Below are positions 25,694 to 33,930 of a stretch of 62,599 nt of DNA, one piece after another; the stretch's first letter is position 1, and the number at the start of each line of letters is the position of its first letter. The notes under the pieces were generated by a model. It was not told where the DNA came from. It saw nothing but the letters and a program-made list of their open reading frames with translations, and ran no database searches. Origin of the DNA: Cyclobacteriaceae bacterium (GTDB lineage Bacteria; Bacteroidota; Bacteroidia; Cytophagales; Cyclobacteriaceae); contig JAFIEW010000009.1 of assembly GCA_020832375.1 (NCBI GenBank), forward strand, positions 1 through 62,599, read 5' to 3'. The position numbers and the translations under genes were made by a program.

Positions 25694-27883
25694 TTATCTC
25701 ATGAATAACATCTCGCGATATTTAGGTAATGGCCATTGCTCATCATCCACCAGCAATTCTAATTTATCTACATGATATCGGATCGTATCGAATTTAGACT
25801 TCACTGTACGAGTATAAGCTTTCGCCATATCTGAAGCACTCTCTAGCTTATTTGCAGCCTTACGTGCTTCAATCATTGCCTCTACCTCAAGCTTAATCGT
25901 ATTCACATGCTTGGTGATTGCTTCTATCGACTGTCTTAACCCATCAGTATCACTATCAAGGCCAAGATCTTTCAATCCCTTCAGGTTAGCAATCAACTCT
26001 CGCTGATAACGCATTGCTGCAGGAATAATTTGATTCACAGCCATATCTCCAAGCACCCTTGATTCGATCTGAAGCCCCATAGTATAATGCTCTAGACTAA
26101 TCTCATGGCGTGCCCTCAACTCAGCTTCAGTAAACACTTTGTTGTCAGTAAACAATTTAATTGCCTGATCAGTCAAGTAGAAGTCTAAGGCTTCGTCCGT
26201 AGTCTTCACATTGTTAAGACCTCTCTTCTCAGCCTCTTTTACCCACTCGTCAGAGTATCCATCCTTCTCAAAGCGAATCGCTTTCGACTCAATGATTAAG
26301 TCACGCAATACTTTTATAATAGCTACTTCTTTTTTCTCTCCATCAGCAACTAATGCGTCCACAGCCTTTTTAAAGCTGACCAACTGGCTGGCCATAGCGG
26401 TATTTAAGGCTACCATTGGTGAGGATGAGTTAGCACTAGAGCCTACCGCACGGAACTCAAACTTATTACCCGTAAAAGCAAATGGTGAAGTACGGTTTCT
26501 ATCAGTATTATCTTTCAAAATTGGCGGTATCTTATTGATTCCCAATTTGATGTACATATTATCACCTTTTTCTACTTTGATAGTAGAAGAAGCCTCAAGT
26601 TCGTCTAATACCTCTGTCAACTGAGACCCAATGAAAACGGACATAATCGCTGGAGGTGCTTCATTAGCTCCCAATCTATGATCATTACCGATAGAAGCAA
26701 TAGATGCTCTTAATAGATCGGCATTTTTATGCACCGCTGCAATAGTGTTAACAAAGAAAGTTAAAAATTGCAGATTTTCCTTTGCCTTTGTGGAAGGAGA
26801 AAGTAAGTTCTTTCCTGTATCAGTACCTAAGGACCAATTATTGTGCTTACCACTACCGTTCACTCCTGCAAATGGCTTTTCGTGCATCAGAACCTTAAAA
26901 TTATGGCGCTCAGCTACCTTTTGCATAATGTCCATGAGCAACTGATTTTTATCGACTGCAAGGTTTACCTCTTGGAATACAGGAGCACACTCAAATTGAG
27001 AAGGTGCAACCTCATTATGGCGTGTGGTAATTGGAATACCCAGCTTCAATGCTTCAGTTTCGAAATCATACATGAAGGCATGTACACGAGATGGAATACT
27101 ACCAAAATAGTGATCATCCAATTGCTGACCCTTAGATGGAGAGTGTCCTAAGACAGTACGTCCACAAGTGATCAAGTCAGGACGCGCATAGAAAAAGGCC
27201 TTATCAATCAAGAAATATTCTTGCTCCACCCCTAGGGTTGCAGTGATTTTTGATACGTTGCGGTCAAAATATTCTTGTACCACAGGCAGTGCTGCTTTCT
27301 CTAGAGCGTGCAGCGACTTCAATAATGGCGCTTTATAGTCGAGTGCCTCACCTGTATAGGAAACGAAAACGGTTGGGATACAAAGGGTCTTAGTACCGCC
27401 TCTTTCAATGATAAAGGCTGGGGAAGAAGGATCCCACGCTGTATAGCCTCTTGCCTCAAATGTATTTCTAAGACCTCCAGAGGGGAATGAGGATGCGTCT
27501 GGTTCTTGCTGTACTAATGAAGACCCTTTAAAACTTTCTAGTGCTTTTCCATCAGGAGAAACAGTAAAGAAGGCGTCATGCTTTTCCGCAGTAGCACCAG
27601 TCAAGGGTTGAAACCAGTGAGTGTAATGTGTAACTCCTCTACCCATGGCCCAGCTTTTCATAGCCGCAGCTACCGCATCAGCAACGTGAGCTTCAATGCC
27701 TGTACCTTTTCTTATGGCAGATTGTAATTCTTTATAAACAACAGGAGATACCGAGGCTTCCATTGCCTCTAAATTGAATACATTTTTACAATAAAAGTCA
27801 CTTAGCTTGGTAGATGGAGGATTTGCCAATACTTCAGGCCTAGTGGTTGCTGCTTCTATCGCTCGAATTCTTACTGTTCCCAT
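25694..27883 (-). CDS. glnN: Glutamine synthetase type III (GlnN)
   Basis: ATP-dependent synthesis of glutamine from glutamate and ammonia. At 729 residues it is of the large GSIII class found in Bacteroidota and Cyanobacteria, not the 470-residue GSI. Diagnostic segments include YTHWFQPLTGATAEKHDAF, GVEQEYFLIDKAFF (metal-binding glutamates), TTRHNEVAPSQFECAP and KPFAGVNGSGKHNNWSLG. The C-terminal helical region (about 600-729) is the GSIII-specific extension. It is monocistronic, with its own terminator. The 700-bp upstream gap presumably holds nitrogen control, but no site was recognised. Confidence 0.97.
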   Translation of the reverse strand: MGTVRIRAIEAATTRPEVLANPPSTKLSDFYCKNVFNLEAMEASVSPVVYKELQSAIRKGTGIEAHVADAVAAAMKSWAMGRGVTHYTHWFQPLTGATAEKHDAFFTVSPDGKALESFKGSSLVQQEPDASSFPSGGLRNTFEARGYTAWDPSSPAFIIERGGTKTLCIPTVFVSYTGEALDYKAPLLKSLHALEKAALPVVQEYFDRNVSKITATLGVEQEYFLIDKAFFYARPDLITCGRTVLGHSPSKGQQLDDHYFGSIPSRVHAFMYDFETEALKLGIPITTRHNEVAPSQFECAPVFQEVNLAVDKNQLLMDIMQKVAERHNFKVLMHEKPFAGVNGSGKHNNWSLGTDTGKNLLSPSTKAKENLQFLTFFVNTIAAVHKNADLLRASIASIGNDHRLGANEAPPAIMSVFIGSQLTEVLDELEASSTIKVEKGDNMYIKLGINKIPPILKDNTDRNRTSPFAFTGNKFEFRAVGSSANSSSPMVALNTAMASQLVSFKKAVDALVADGEKKEVAIIKVLRDLIIESKAIRFEKDGYSDEWVKEAEKRGLNNVKTTDEALDFYLTDQAIKLFTDNKVFTEAELRARHEISLEHYTMGLQIESRVLGDMAVNQIIPAAMRYQRELIANLKGLKDLGLDSDTDGLRQSIEAITKHVNTIKLEVEAMIEARKAANKLESASDMAKAYTRTVKSKFDTIRYHVDKLELLVDDEQWPLPKYREMLFMR

Positions 27884-28483
27884 GTAATTTTTATTTAGTT
27901 TTTAGATATACGGTTCATATTTTAAGCTAATTTAACGAAAAAAACAGAAAAAGTTATGGATAAAGGTAAAATTTTAAGCTATTAATACAAAAAACCGGCG
28001 GAAATCGAATGCAAAACACGTAATTGACAACACCACAAAAGAATAATTGGTGTTGATAAATTTTTAGTACAAGGCATTTAAACCAAAAGCTTTATAGTTG
28101 AATTTGACCTAAATTAAAAATCTACCCACGCATTTTAAAGATGATTAAATGCTCTTCCGAGTAATTAGCACAATGCTGCTGAAATCTCTCAAAGCCCGTA
28201 AAATTAATTCTATAAATTGCATTTCTAATAATAAGAGAGAAACTTCAACCAACATCGGTTCATCACTCTCCATTGATATTTCTTATAAATTTGCAACCAA
28301 CTATATTTAAGAAGCCACGTGGAAATTCGCTTAAATGCAAAATTCCAGTATAAACCACGTGAACTAAGATTTTTTTGAAGGAGAAAAGCATGATGTGTGC
28401 TACTCAGCATAATTTTACCATAAAATGTTGCTGACCAATGAATTCATGAAATAATAATTAGTTTCAAGATATGAGCTTGAGCC

Positions 28484-28499
28484 ATCATCCCTCGCAAAA
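28484..28499 (+). repeat. Dispersed CTCATC(C/T)CA motif, copy 5
   Basis: It reads ATCATCCCTCGCAAAA, two changes from copy 4, about 100 bp upstream of leuS and upstream of its predicted promoter. Confidence 0.4.
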
Positions 28500-28538
28500 C
28501 AAAAAGAGAGTAAAACATGAAAAATCATTGATTTCCCT

Positions 28539-28546
28539 TATTTTTG
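28539..28546 (+). promoter_or_regulatory. Predicted leuS -7 promoter element
   Basis: TATTTTTG matches TAnnTTTG exactly, 43 bp before the ATG at 28590. It implies transcription starts near 28553 and rules out the TTG at 28551 as the translation start. Confidence 0.52.
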
Positions 28547-28589
28547 CGCTTTGTTAAATAAAATCGCATCACCAAGCAAAACGATCAAG

Positions 28590-31379
28590 ATGGCAGAATA
28601 TAATTTCAGAGAAACCGAGCAGAAATGGCAGCAATATTGGGAAGAAAATAAAAGCTTCCGAGCTGACGAGGGCGGAGAGAAAGAGAAATTTTATGTGTTG
28701 GATATGTTCCCCTACCCTTCTGGGGCGGGTTTGCATGTGGGCCATCCGCTGGGCTATATTGGCTCGGACATCATGGCGCGATATAAAAGAATCAAAGGAT
28801 ATAATGTTTTGCATCCGATGGGATTTGATGCCTTCGGTCTTCCCGCTGAGCAGTATGCAATACAAACAGGACAGCACCCTGCCATCACCACCGAAGAGAA
28901 CATCACACGCTACAAGGAGCAACTCAAAAACATGGGCTTCGCCTACGACTGGGATCGGGAAGTGCGTACCTGCGAACCCGACTACTACCGATGGACACAA
29001 TGGATTTTTCAGCAGCTTTTTGAAAGCTATTATGATAAAAAAGCCGACAAAGCAATGCTTATCAGCGAATTGGTAGCCGCCTTCGAAGCCGATGGTAATG
29101 CAAAGATCGATGCTGCTTGTGATGAAGATACCCCCACCTTTACTGCATCTGATTGGGCAGGTTTCACAGAAAAAGAACAGTCTGACATCTTACTGAAATA
29201 TCGTCTGACCTTTTTGAATGAGGCAGTAGTAAATTGGTGTCCTGCACTGGGTACAGTGCTTTCTAATGACGAGGTGAAAGACGGCTACTCGGAGCGCGGC
29301 GGCCACCCTGTGGAGCGCAAAAAGATGATGCAGTGGAGCATGCGCATCACCGCCTATGCCGAACGAATGCTCAACGGCCTCGAGAACATCGATTGGCCGG
29401 AGCCAATTAAAGAGATTCAGCGCAACTGGATTGGCAAGTCTCGTGGTGCAGAATTAGATTTTGATATCGTAGGTCATGATGCAAAAATGCGAGTTTTCAC
29501 CACACGCATCGACACCATCTATGGGGTGACCTATATGGCGGTAGCTCCCGAAAGCGACTGGGTAGATATGATCACCACGCCTGATCAAAAAGAGGTGGTG
29601 AGTCAGTATGTGGAGCAGTCGAAGGCTCGCTCGGAGCGTGATCGTATGGCTGATGTGAAGACGGTGAGCGGTGAGTTCACTGGCGCTTATGCCATCAACC
29701 CTTTCACTGAGGAGCAGATACCGATTTTTGTGGCGGACTATGTACTGGCAGGTTATGGTACCGGTGCCGTAATGGCCGTACCGGGTCATGATGATCGCGA
29801 TCATCGCTTTGCGCGTTACATTGCCTTGAAAGAGGGTAAAGATGAGTTTCATTACATCAAACAGGTTATAGAAGGGCCCGATGTGAAAGAGGAATCTTTC
29901 CCCGGCAGAGATGGCTTGATTATCAATAGTGGTTTTTTAAGTGGGATGAAGATGCAAGAGGCCATGGATAAGGCCATTGCCTATATGGAAGAAAAAGGCA
30001 TCGGTCAAGCCAAGATCAACTACCGCTTGCGAGATGCAATCTTCAGCAGACAGCGCTACTGGGGCGAGCCAGTGCCGGTATTTTTTAAAGATGGCATCCC
30101 TACCCTATTGCCAACCCAAGAACTCCCATTAGAGCTCCCCGAAGTAGATAAATACCTACCAACAGAGGATGGTGAGCCACCGTTGGCACGTGCTAGTAAT
30201 TGGAAAACTTCTGAAGGCTATGAGCTTGAAAAAAGTACCATGCCGGGCTGGGCGGGTTCTAGCTGGTACCTTTTCCGATATATGGACCCTAAAAATGAGA
30301 CTGCCTTTGTAGGTACAGATAAGCAAGCCTACTGGAAAAATGTAGACTTGTACATAGGCGGTAGTGAGCATGCCACGGGTCACTTACTATATTCGAGATT
30401 TTGGACGAAGTTTTTATTTGATAGAGGCTTCTTGAAGGTCGATGAACCTTTCCAAAAACTTGTAAATCAGGGGATGATACAAGGCACCTCTGCCTTTGTA
30501 TATCGCGATCCTAAAACAAACACCTTCTACAGCAAAGGCTTGAAAAAAGCGGGCATGCAGCAGCTGCATGTAGACGTAAGCTTGGTGAGGAATGACGTTT
30601 TAGATATTGAAGGTTTCAAAAATTGGCGCTCTGAATACAAAGACGCAAGCTTTGAACTCGAAAATGGACAGTACATCTGCGGTTCAGAAGTAGAGAAGAT
30701 GTCGAAGTCAAAGTATAACGTAGTTAACCCTGACGACATCATTGACCAATATGGTGCAGACACCTTGAGACTTTACGAAATGTTCCTAGGGCCTTTAGAG
30801 CAATCGAAACCTTGGAATACCAATGGTATCGATGGGGTATTTAAGTTTATCCGCAAGTTTTGGTCCATCTTCCACAATGATGCCAATGAGTGGATCTTGC
30901 AGGAGGACCAAGCAAGCGAGGCAGAGCTGAAGGTATTGCATAAAACGCTAAAAAAGATTGAAGAAGATACCGAGCGACTGTCCTTCAACACGGCAGTGAG
31001 TACCTTTATGATCTGTGTGAATGACTTAGGTAAGCTCAAGTCGCACAAACGAGCGATTATGGAGCCACTTATAATCGCACTTTCACCTTATGCACCCCAT
31101 TTAGCGGAAGAGCTGTGGAGAAAGCTAGGTCATCAAGCAAGTGTGAGTCAAGCGATTTATCCGCAGTGGGAAGAAAAATATGTGGTAGAGGCGGTTCATA
31201 CCTACCCAATTTCCATCAATGGAAAGATGCGTCACAAGATGGAGTTTTCCTTGGATATGCCAAAAGAAGAGATTGAGAAGCAGGTATTAGAAGCAGAACA
31301 AGTACAAAAATGGTTGGATGGTAAAAGTCCTAAGAAGATGATTGTAGTGCCGGGCAAAATTGTGAATGTGGTAGTTTAA
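28590..31379 (+). CDS. leuS: Leucyl-tRNA synthetase
   Basis: Class I aminoacyl-tRNA synthetase charging tRNA-Leu in the cytoplasm. The HIGH-type motif is HVGH in PYPSGAGLHVGHPLGYI (about 40-56), and the KMSKS loop is present as EKMSKSKYN near residue 703. The CP1 editing domain with TTRIDTIYGVTYMAVAPE lies in the middle, and the anticodon-binding domain fills the C-terminus. The ATG at 28590 (MAEYNFRETEQKWQ) is chosen: the frame extends to a TTG at 28551, but that extra 13-residue piece is not family-like and falls at the predicted transcription start. At 929 residues it is normal for Bacteroidota LeuRS. Confidence 0.97.
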   Translation: MAEYNFRETEQKWQQYWEENKSFRADEGGEKEKFYVLDMFPYPSGAGLHVGHPLGYIGSDIMARYKRIKGYNVLHPMGFDAFGLPAEQYAIQTGQHPAITTEENITRYKEQLKNMGFAYDWDREVRTCEPDYYRWTQWIFQQLFESYYDKKADKAMLISELVAAFEADGNAKIDAACDEDTPTFTASDWAGFTEKEQSDILLKYRLTFLNEAVVNWCPALGTVLSNDEVKDGYSERGGHPVERKKMMQWSMRITAYAERMLNGLENIDWPEPIKEIQRNWIGKSRGAELDFDIVGHDAKMRVFTTRIDTIYGVTYMAVAPESDWVDMITTPDQKEVVSQYVEQSKARSERDRMADVKTVSGEFTGAYAINPFTEEQIPIFVADYVLAGYGTGAVMAVPGHDDRDHRFARYIALKEGKDEFHYIKQVIEGPDVKEESFPGRDGLIINSGFLSGMKMQEAMDKAIAYMEEKGIGQAKINYRLRDAIFSRQRYWGEPVPVFFKDGIPTLLPTQELPLELPEVDKYLPTEDGEPPLARASNWKTSEGYELEKSTMPGWAGSSWYLFRYMDPKNETAFVGTDKQAYWKNVDLYIGGSEHATGHLLYSRFWTKFLFDRGFLKVDEPFQKLVNQGMIQGTSAFVYRDPKTNTFYSKGLKKAGMQQLHVDVSLVRNDVLDIEGFKNWRSEYKDASFELENGQYICGSEVEKMSKSKYNVVNPDDIIDQYGADTLRLYEMFLGPLEQSKPWNTNGIDGVFKFIRKFWSIFHNDANEWILQEDQASEAELKVLHKTLKKIEEDTERLSFNTAVSTFMICVNDLGKLKSHKRAIMEPLIIALSPYAPHLAEELWRKLGHQASVSQAIYPQWEEKYVVEAVHTYPISINGKMRHKMEFSLDMPKEEIEKQVLEAEQVQKWLDGKSPKKMIVVPGKIVNVVV

Positions 31380-31404
31380 ACACAGGATTTAATTTCGATT
31401 AAAG

Positions 31405-31436
31405 AAGGGAAGATTGAGAAAAGTCTTCCCTTTTTT
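31405..31436 (+). terminator. Terminator of leuS
   Basis: AAGGGAAGA (31405-31413) pairs with TCTTCCCTT (31424-31432), and a T-run extends to 31436. The 3' arm is the beginning of the 115-bp direct repeat that occurs again at 33053-33166; there the 5' arm is only partly kept. Confidence 0.85.
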
Positions 31437-31532
31437 GGTTGAAAGCTATTAAAAAAATAGCATCTTTATTTTCAAAATACACCCATCCAGTTTTTTTCGA
31501 TACGCTGACTTAATAAGTCGGGGGACTTTTTA
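31418..31532. repeat. 115-bp direct repeat, copy A
   Basis: The 115 bp here and the 114 bp at 33053-33166 differ by only three substitutions and one A-run indel (about 96% identity). Copy A begins inside the leuS terminator and runs up to just before the stop codon of the DUF3307 gene. The two copies are in the same orientation and bracket the satD/DUF3307 pair, about 1.6 kb apart. A weaker similarity (TTAATTTC.ATTAA) continues upstream of both. Confidence 0.92.
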
Positions 31533-31540
31533 AGCAAGCG

Positions 31541-32266
31541 CTATTTAGCCCAAAAAATTCTCCCTACCCACTGATAACCTAGCCCCACCAGAATAGCGAT
31601 ACCAAAGCTAAATAAGCTTACAATCAAAATATACTCTGTTAGTTTGCGGTCTTTTGCTCGAGATAAATCGCCAAATCGAAAGACTGACTTTGCTGCAATC
31701 AGAAAACCGATGGCTTGCCATTGAGCCAACAGAATGAAGATAAACACAAAGCTTCGGTCCAGCATCCCTATATATTTTCCTGCATCTTTTAAGGAATCCT
31801 GCTCTTTGTCGTCCTCTAGCTGCCATTTCTGCATAAGTTGCTTCATGATTATTGCTGACACATAGGTAACCAAGAAAATGGCGATGATTAAAATTAAAAC
31901 GCTATTACTTAAAAATGTTTCTAATTCTATAGCATAAGGGTGGTAAGCATCAACTACCAAAGCTATAACCAACAAATGCGCAGCTTGGTCTAGATAAAAA
32001 AGCAAGGTGCTATTCACCTTTTCTTGCAGTGCTATTTTCAAGCAGTCAATCAAAAAATGAGAGATGATAATCACCGGATAGATGAGCCAATAGTCTGTAT
32101 CAAAACCCAATAACACTAATAAAGCTAAGGCATGTACCACCAAGTGCCAATACAAGTACTGAGATCGAAAAGAATGCTAATTCTTATGCTTAACCCAATG
32201 GTCGGGTTGAAAAACAAAATCACCAATAATATGCGCCAAAATCAATTTTAAAAATAATTCAAGCAT
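31541..32266 (-). pseudogene. DUF3307 membrane protein gene interrupted by an in-frame TAG
   Basis: The full frame starts at an ATG at 32266, which overlaps the satD stop by 8 bp. It encodes LILAHIIGDFVFQPDHWVKH, the conserved DUF3307 N-terminus. Codon 30 is TAG (32179-32177). The same frame then resumes with HSFRSQYLYWHLVVHALA and continues as a typical DUF3307 with about six membrane segments, including SHFLIDCLKI and FYLDQAAHLL. The 3' part alone could only begin at a TTG (32155). So either the gene carries a nonsense mutation, or there is a sequencing error, or the codon is read through. DUF3307 proteins are predicted membrane proteins of unknown role that often accompany SatD. Confidence 0.78.
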
Positions 32267-32870
32267 CATTCTCAGATAATTTCAAGTTCTTTTTATAATA
32301 CGCTATGGTTTTCATGATCTCATCACGACCCGCTCTGCTGAATATTTCACTAAGGTTGCTTTGCGATTTGTTAACTATAGCAGCCATCTCTTTCTGGGTT
32401 TTATCGGGATGCTCAATCGCTATTTTCATGGCCTCAGCTGAAACCGGTGTCCAGTTGTTCATGATAAATGTAATCAAAGCCAAGAAGTGATTGAATTTAT
32501 CATCAAAGGTCTCTTGTCCTGATTTGATGCCTAAAGTCTGCTTCCCCATTGATTCAAAAATCTCACCGGAACGCACAAAGGCTGCCCCATTTGACTCTGT
32601 GATGCGGTGGGAGTCATAGTTGATATCACCCAAACCAATTCCTACACGTACATCCAAGGGTTTGATTTGCTTGATATACGCCTTAATATGGATAGCTGCG
32701 GTTAATGCATCTTCCAAATCTACTTTTAATTGAAAGCTGTCGCCTCGATATATTTCCCATTGCTTAGGTTCCTTACCGTAGTGCCTCAGGACATTTTTAA
32801 GCACCTTCATCCATTCTGAAGGATTTACTTTTTGGGAATTGATAATATCACCTGTTAAAACTGCTATCAT
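32259..32870 (-). CDS. SatD family protein (cyclase-like fold plus HTH)
   Basis: 203 residues. The N-terminal half resembles the class III nucleotidyl-cyclase homology fold: AVLTGDIINSQ (first acidic site, Asp8), EIYRGDSFQLKVD (39-51), VRVGIGLGDINYD (74-86) and GAAFVRSGEIFE (95-106). Conserved catalytic metal ligands beyond Asp8 are not certain, so enzymatic activity is open. The C-terminal part (about 155-185, TQKEMAAIVNKSQSNLSEIF) is a helix-turn-helix. The family is named after the streptococcal SatD, linked to acid tolerance. It overlaps and probably couples translationally to the DUF3307 membrane protein gene. The pair is bracketed by direct repeats. Confidence 0.78.
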   Translation of the reverse strand: MIAVLTGDIINSQKVNPSEWMKVLKNVLRHYGKEPKQWEIYRGDSFQLKVDLEDALTAAIHIKAYIKQIKPLDVRVGIGLGDINYDSHRITESNGAAFVRSGEIFESMGKQTLGIKSGQETFDDKFNHFLALITFIMNNWTPVSAEAMKIAIEHPDKTQKEMAAIVNKSQSNLSEIFSRAGRDEIMKTIAYYKKNLKLSENDA

Positions 32871-33205
32871 AGATCAATGGACTTAACCTAAAGATATTAT
32901 TTTTTATATATACATCCAAATTTATCGTGTTTAAAGCCGATATTAAATATTATCGGCTATTAGGCAGATATCATGAATTATTTGTTCTGAATCCGATAAA
33001 CAGTGGTACATACTGTAAAATCCCTTAATTTCAATTAAGAAGATACTGTCCTGAAAAGTCTTCCCTTTTTTGGTTGAAAGCTATTAAAAAATAGCATCTT
33101 TATTTTCAAAATACACCCATCCAGTTTTTTTCGAGACGCTGATTTAATAAGTCGGGGGAATTTTTATGTCAGCGGATTAAGATGCAGCTATACCCGCTAG
33201 AAAGC
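32871..33205. other. Intergenic region between satD and an outer membrane protein gene
   Basis: About 335 bp dominated by repeat copy B (33053-33166). The 180 bp nearest satD are AT-rich and should hold its promoter (TATCTTTA near 32890 on the minus strand is one mismatch from TAnnTTTG). No gene is seen. Confidence 0.5.
33053..33166. repeat. 115-bp direct repeat, copy B
   Basis: Second copy of the repeat at 31418-31532, same orientation. It keeps the 3' arm of the leuS terminator and the T-run but not the complete 5' arm (only GAAGA can still pair with TCTTC). This suggests copy A is the original, adjacent to leuS, and copy B arose by duplication with the insertion of the satD module or by a tandem segmental event. 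Confidence 0.9.
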
Positions 33206-33850
33206 TTACAATTTACCAAAGTAAAAACGATAACCTACACTTAAAACATAAGCTCTTCTAGCTGAATATTGATGGGCAAAGTTCCTCTCTGGATTCAACT
33301 GATGTTGATATTGAAGCTCTGAAAAGAGCTCACCTTTTCCAAGCTCATAGCCACCCCCTAAATTGATTAGTATCGACCACATATGTTCAGGATAGTCTAA
33401 TTGATGCATTGTAGATGCATCTCGAGCGTTTCCAGAACCTGAGGCAGGGGTAAAAACTGTTCTTCTAAATAGCGGAAGTCCATAAGCTGCACCCGCTCCT
33501 ACATTAAACCCCCATTTTTCGTTTTTAATATGGTATTTAGCAAGAAGTGGAAGTTGTACGATAGTTTCTCGCATCCTTACCCTTCCTTCATCTCTTGTAG
33601 CATCAACATTAAAGCCCCAATTAGTCAATTGAAGCTCGGTCTGTATCGAAAATTTATCCTTGATGATGAAAAACTCTAAACCAGTAGCATATTGAGTAGA
33701 AATCATATGATCAACATCCAAATCATTATTCCATGACGTCATATATATGCCCGAAGGACTAAATGTACCACCCAACTTAAAAAAATAATTATTTTGTGCT
33801 TGTATAAAATGACCTAGAAAAACAAAAAACGTAATAAATAGATAACGCAT
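33206..33850 (-). CDS. Outer membrane beta-barrel protein
   Basis: A signal peptide (MRYLFITFFVFLGHFIQAQ) is followed by a small beta-barrel: alternating strands such as FFKLGGTFSPSG, ATGLEFFIIKDKFSIQTEL, WGFNVGAGAAYGLP and a C-terminal AYVLSVGYRFYFGKL that ends in the pattern typical of outer-membrane strands. The 214 residues match the PorT/porin-family small barrels of Bacteroidota. No ligand can be inferred. It lies 80 bp downstream of dnaG on the same strand, without an obvious terminator between them. Confidence 0.75.
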   Translation of the reverse strand: MRYLFITFFVFLGHFIQAQNNYFFKLGGTFSPSGIYMTSWNNDLDVDHMISTQYATGLEFFIIKDKFSIQTELQLTNWGFNVDATRDEGRVRMRETIVQLPLLAKYHIKNEKWGFNVGAGAAYGLPLFRRTVFTPASGSGNARDASTMHQLDYPEHMWSILINLGGGYELGKGELFSELQYQHQLNPERNFAHQYSARRAYVLSVGYRFYFGKL

Positions 33851-33930
33851 TCGAAAAGATATTGTGATTAATCAATACAGCTTTCAAAACTATATAAAAA
33901 TCAGGATATAACAACAACTTATCTTTTTAA

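Larger units (their letters stand above)
27884..28589. other. Divergent intergenic region, glnN / leuS
   Basis: 706 bp, AT-rich, without a supported gene. It contains the leuS -7 element (28539-28546) and one copy of the dispersed motif (28484-28499). I saw no T-box, leucine leader peptide or terminator here. A 61-codon minus-strand ORF near 28.2-28.4 kb has no protein-like features. Confidence 0.5.

Noticed and set aside
28225-28410. 61-codon ORF between glnN and leuS
   Set aside because: No conserved features, located in AT-rich intergenic DNA without a start context.
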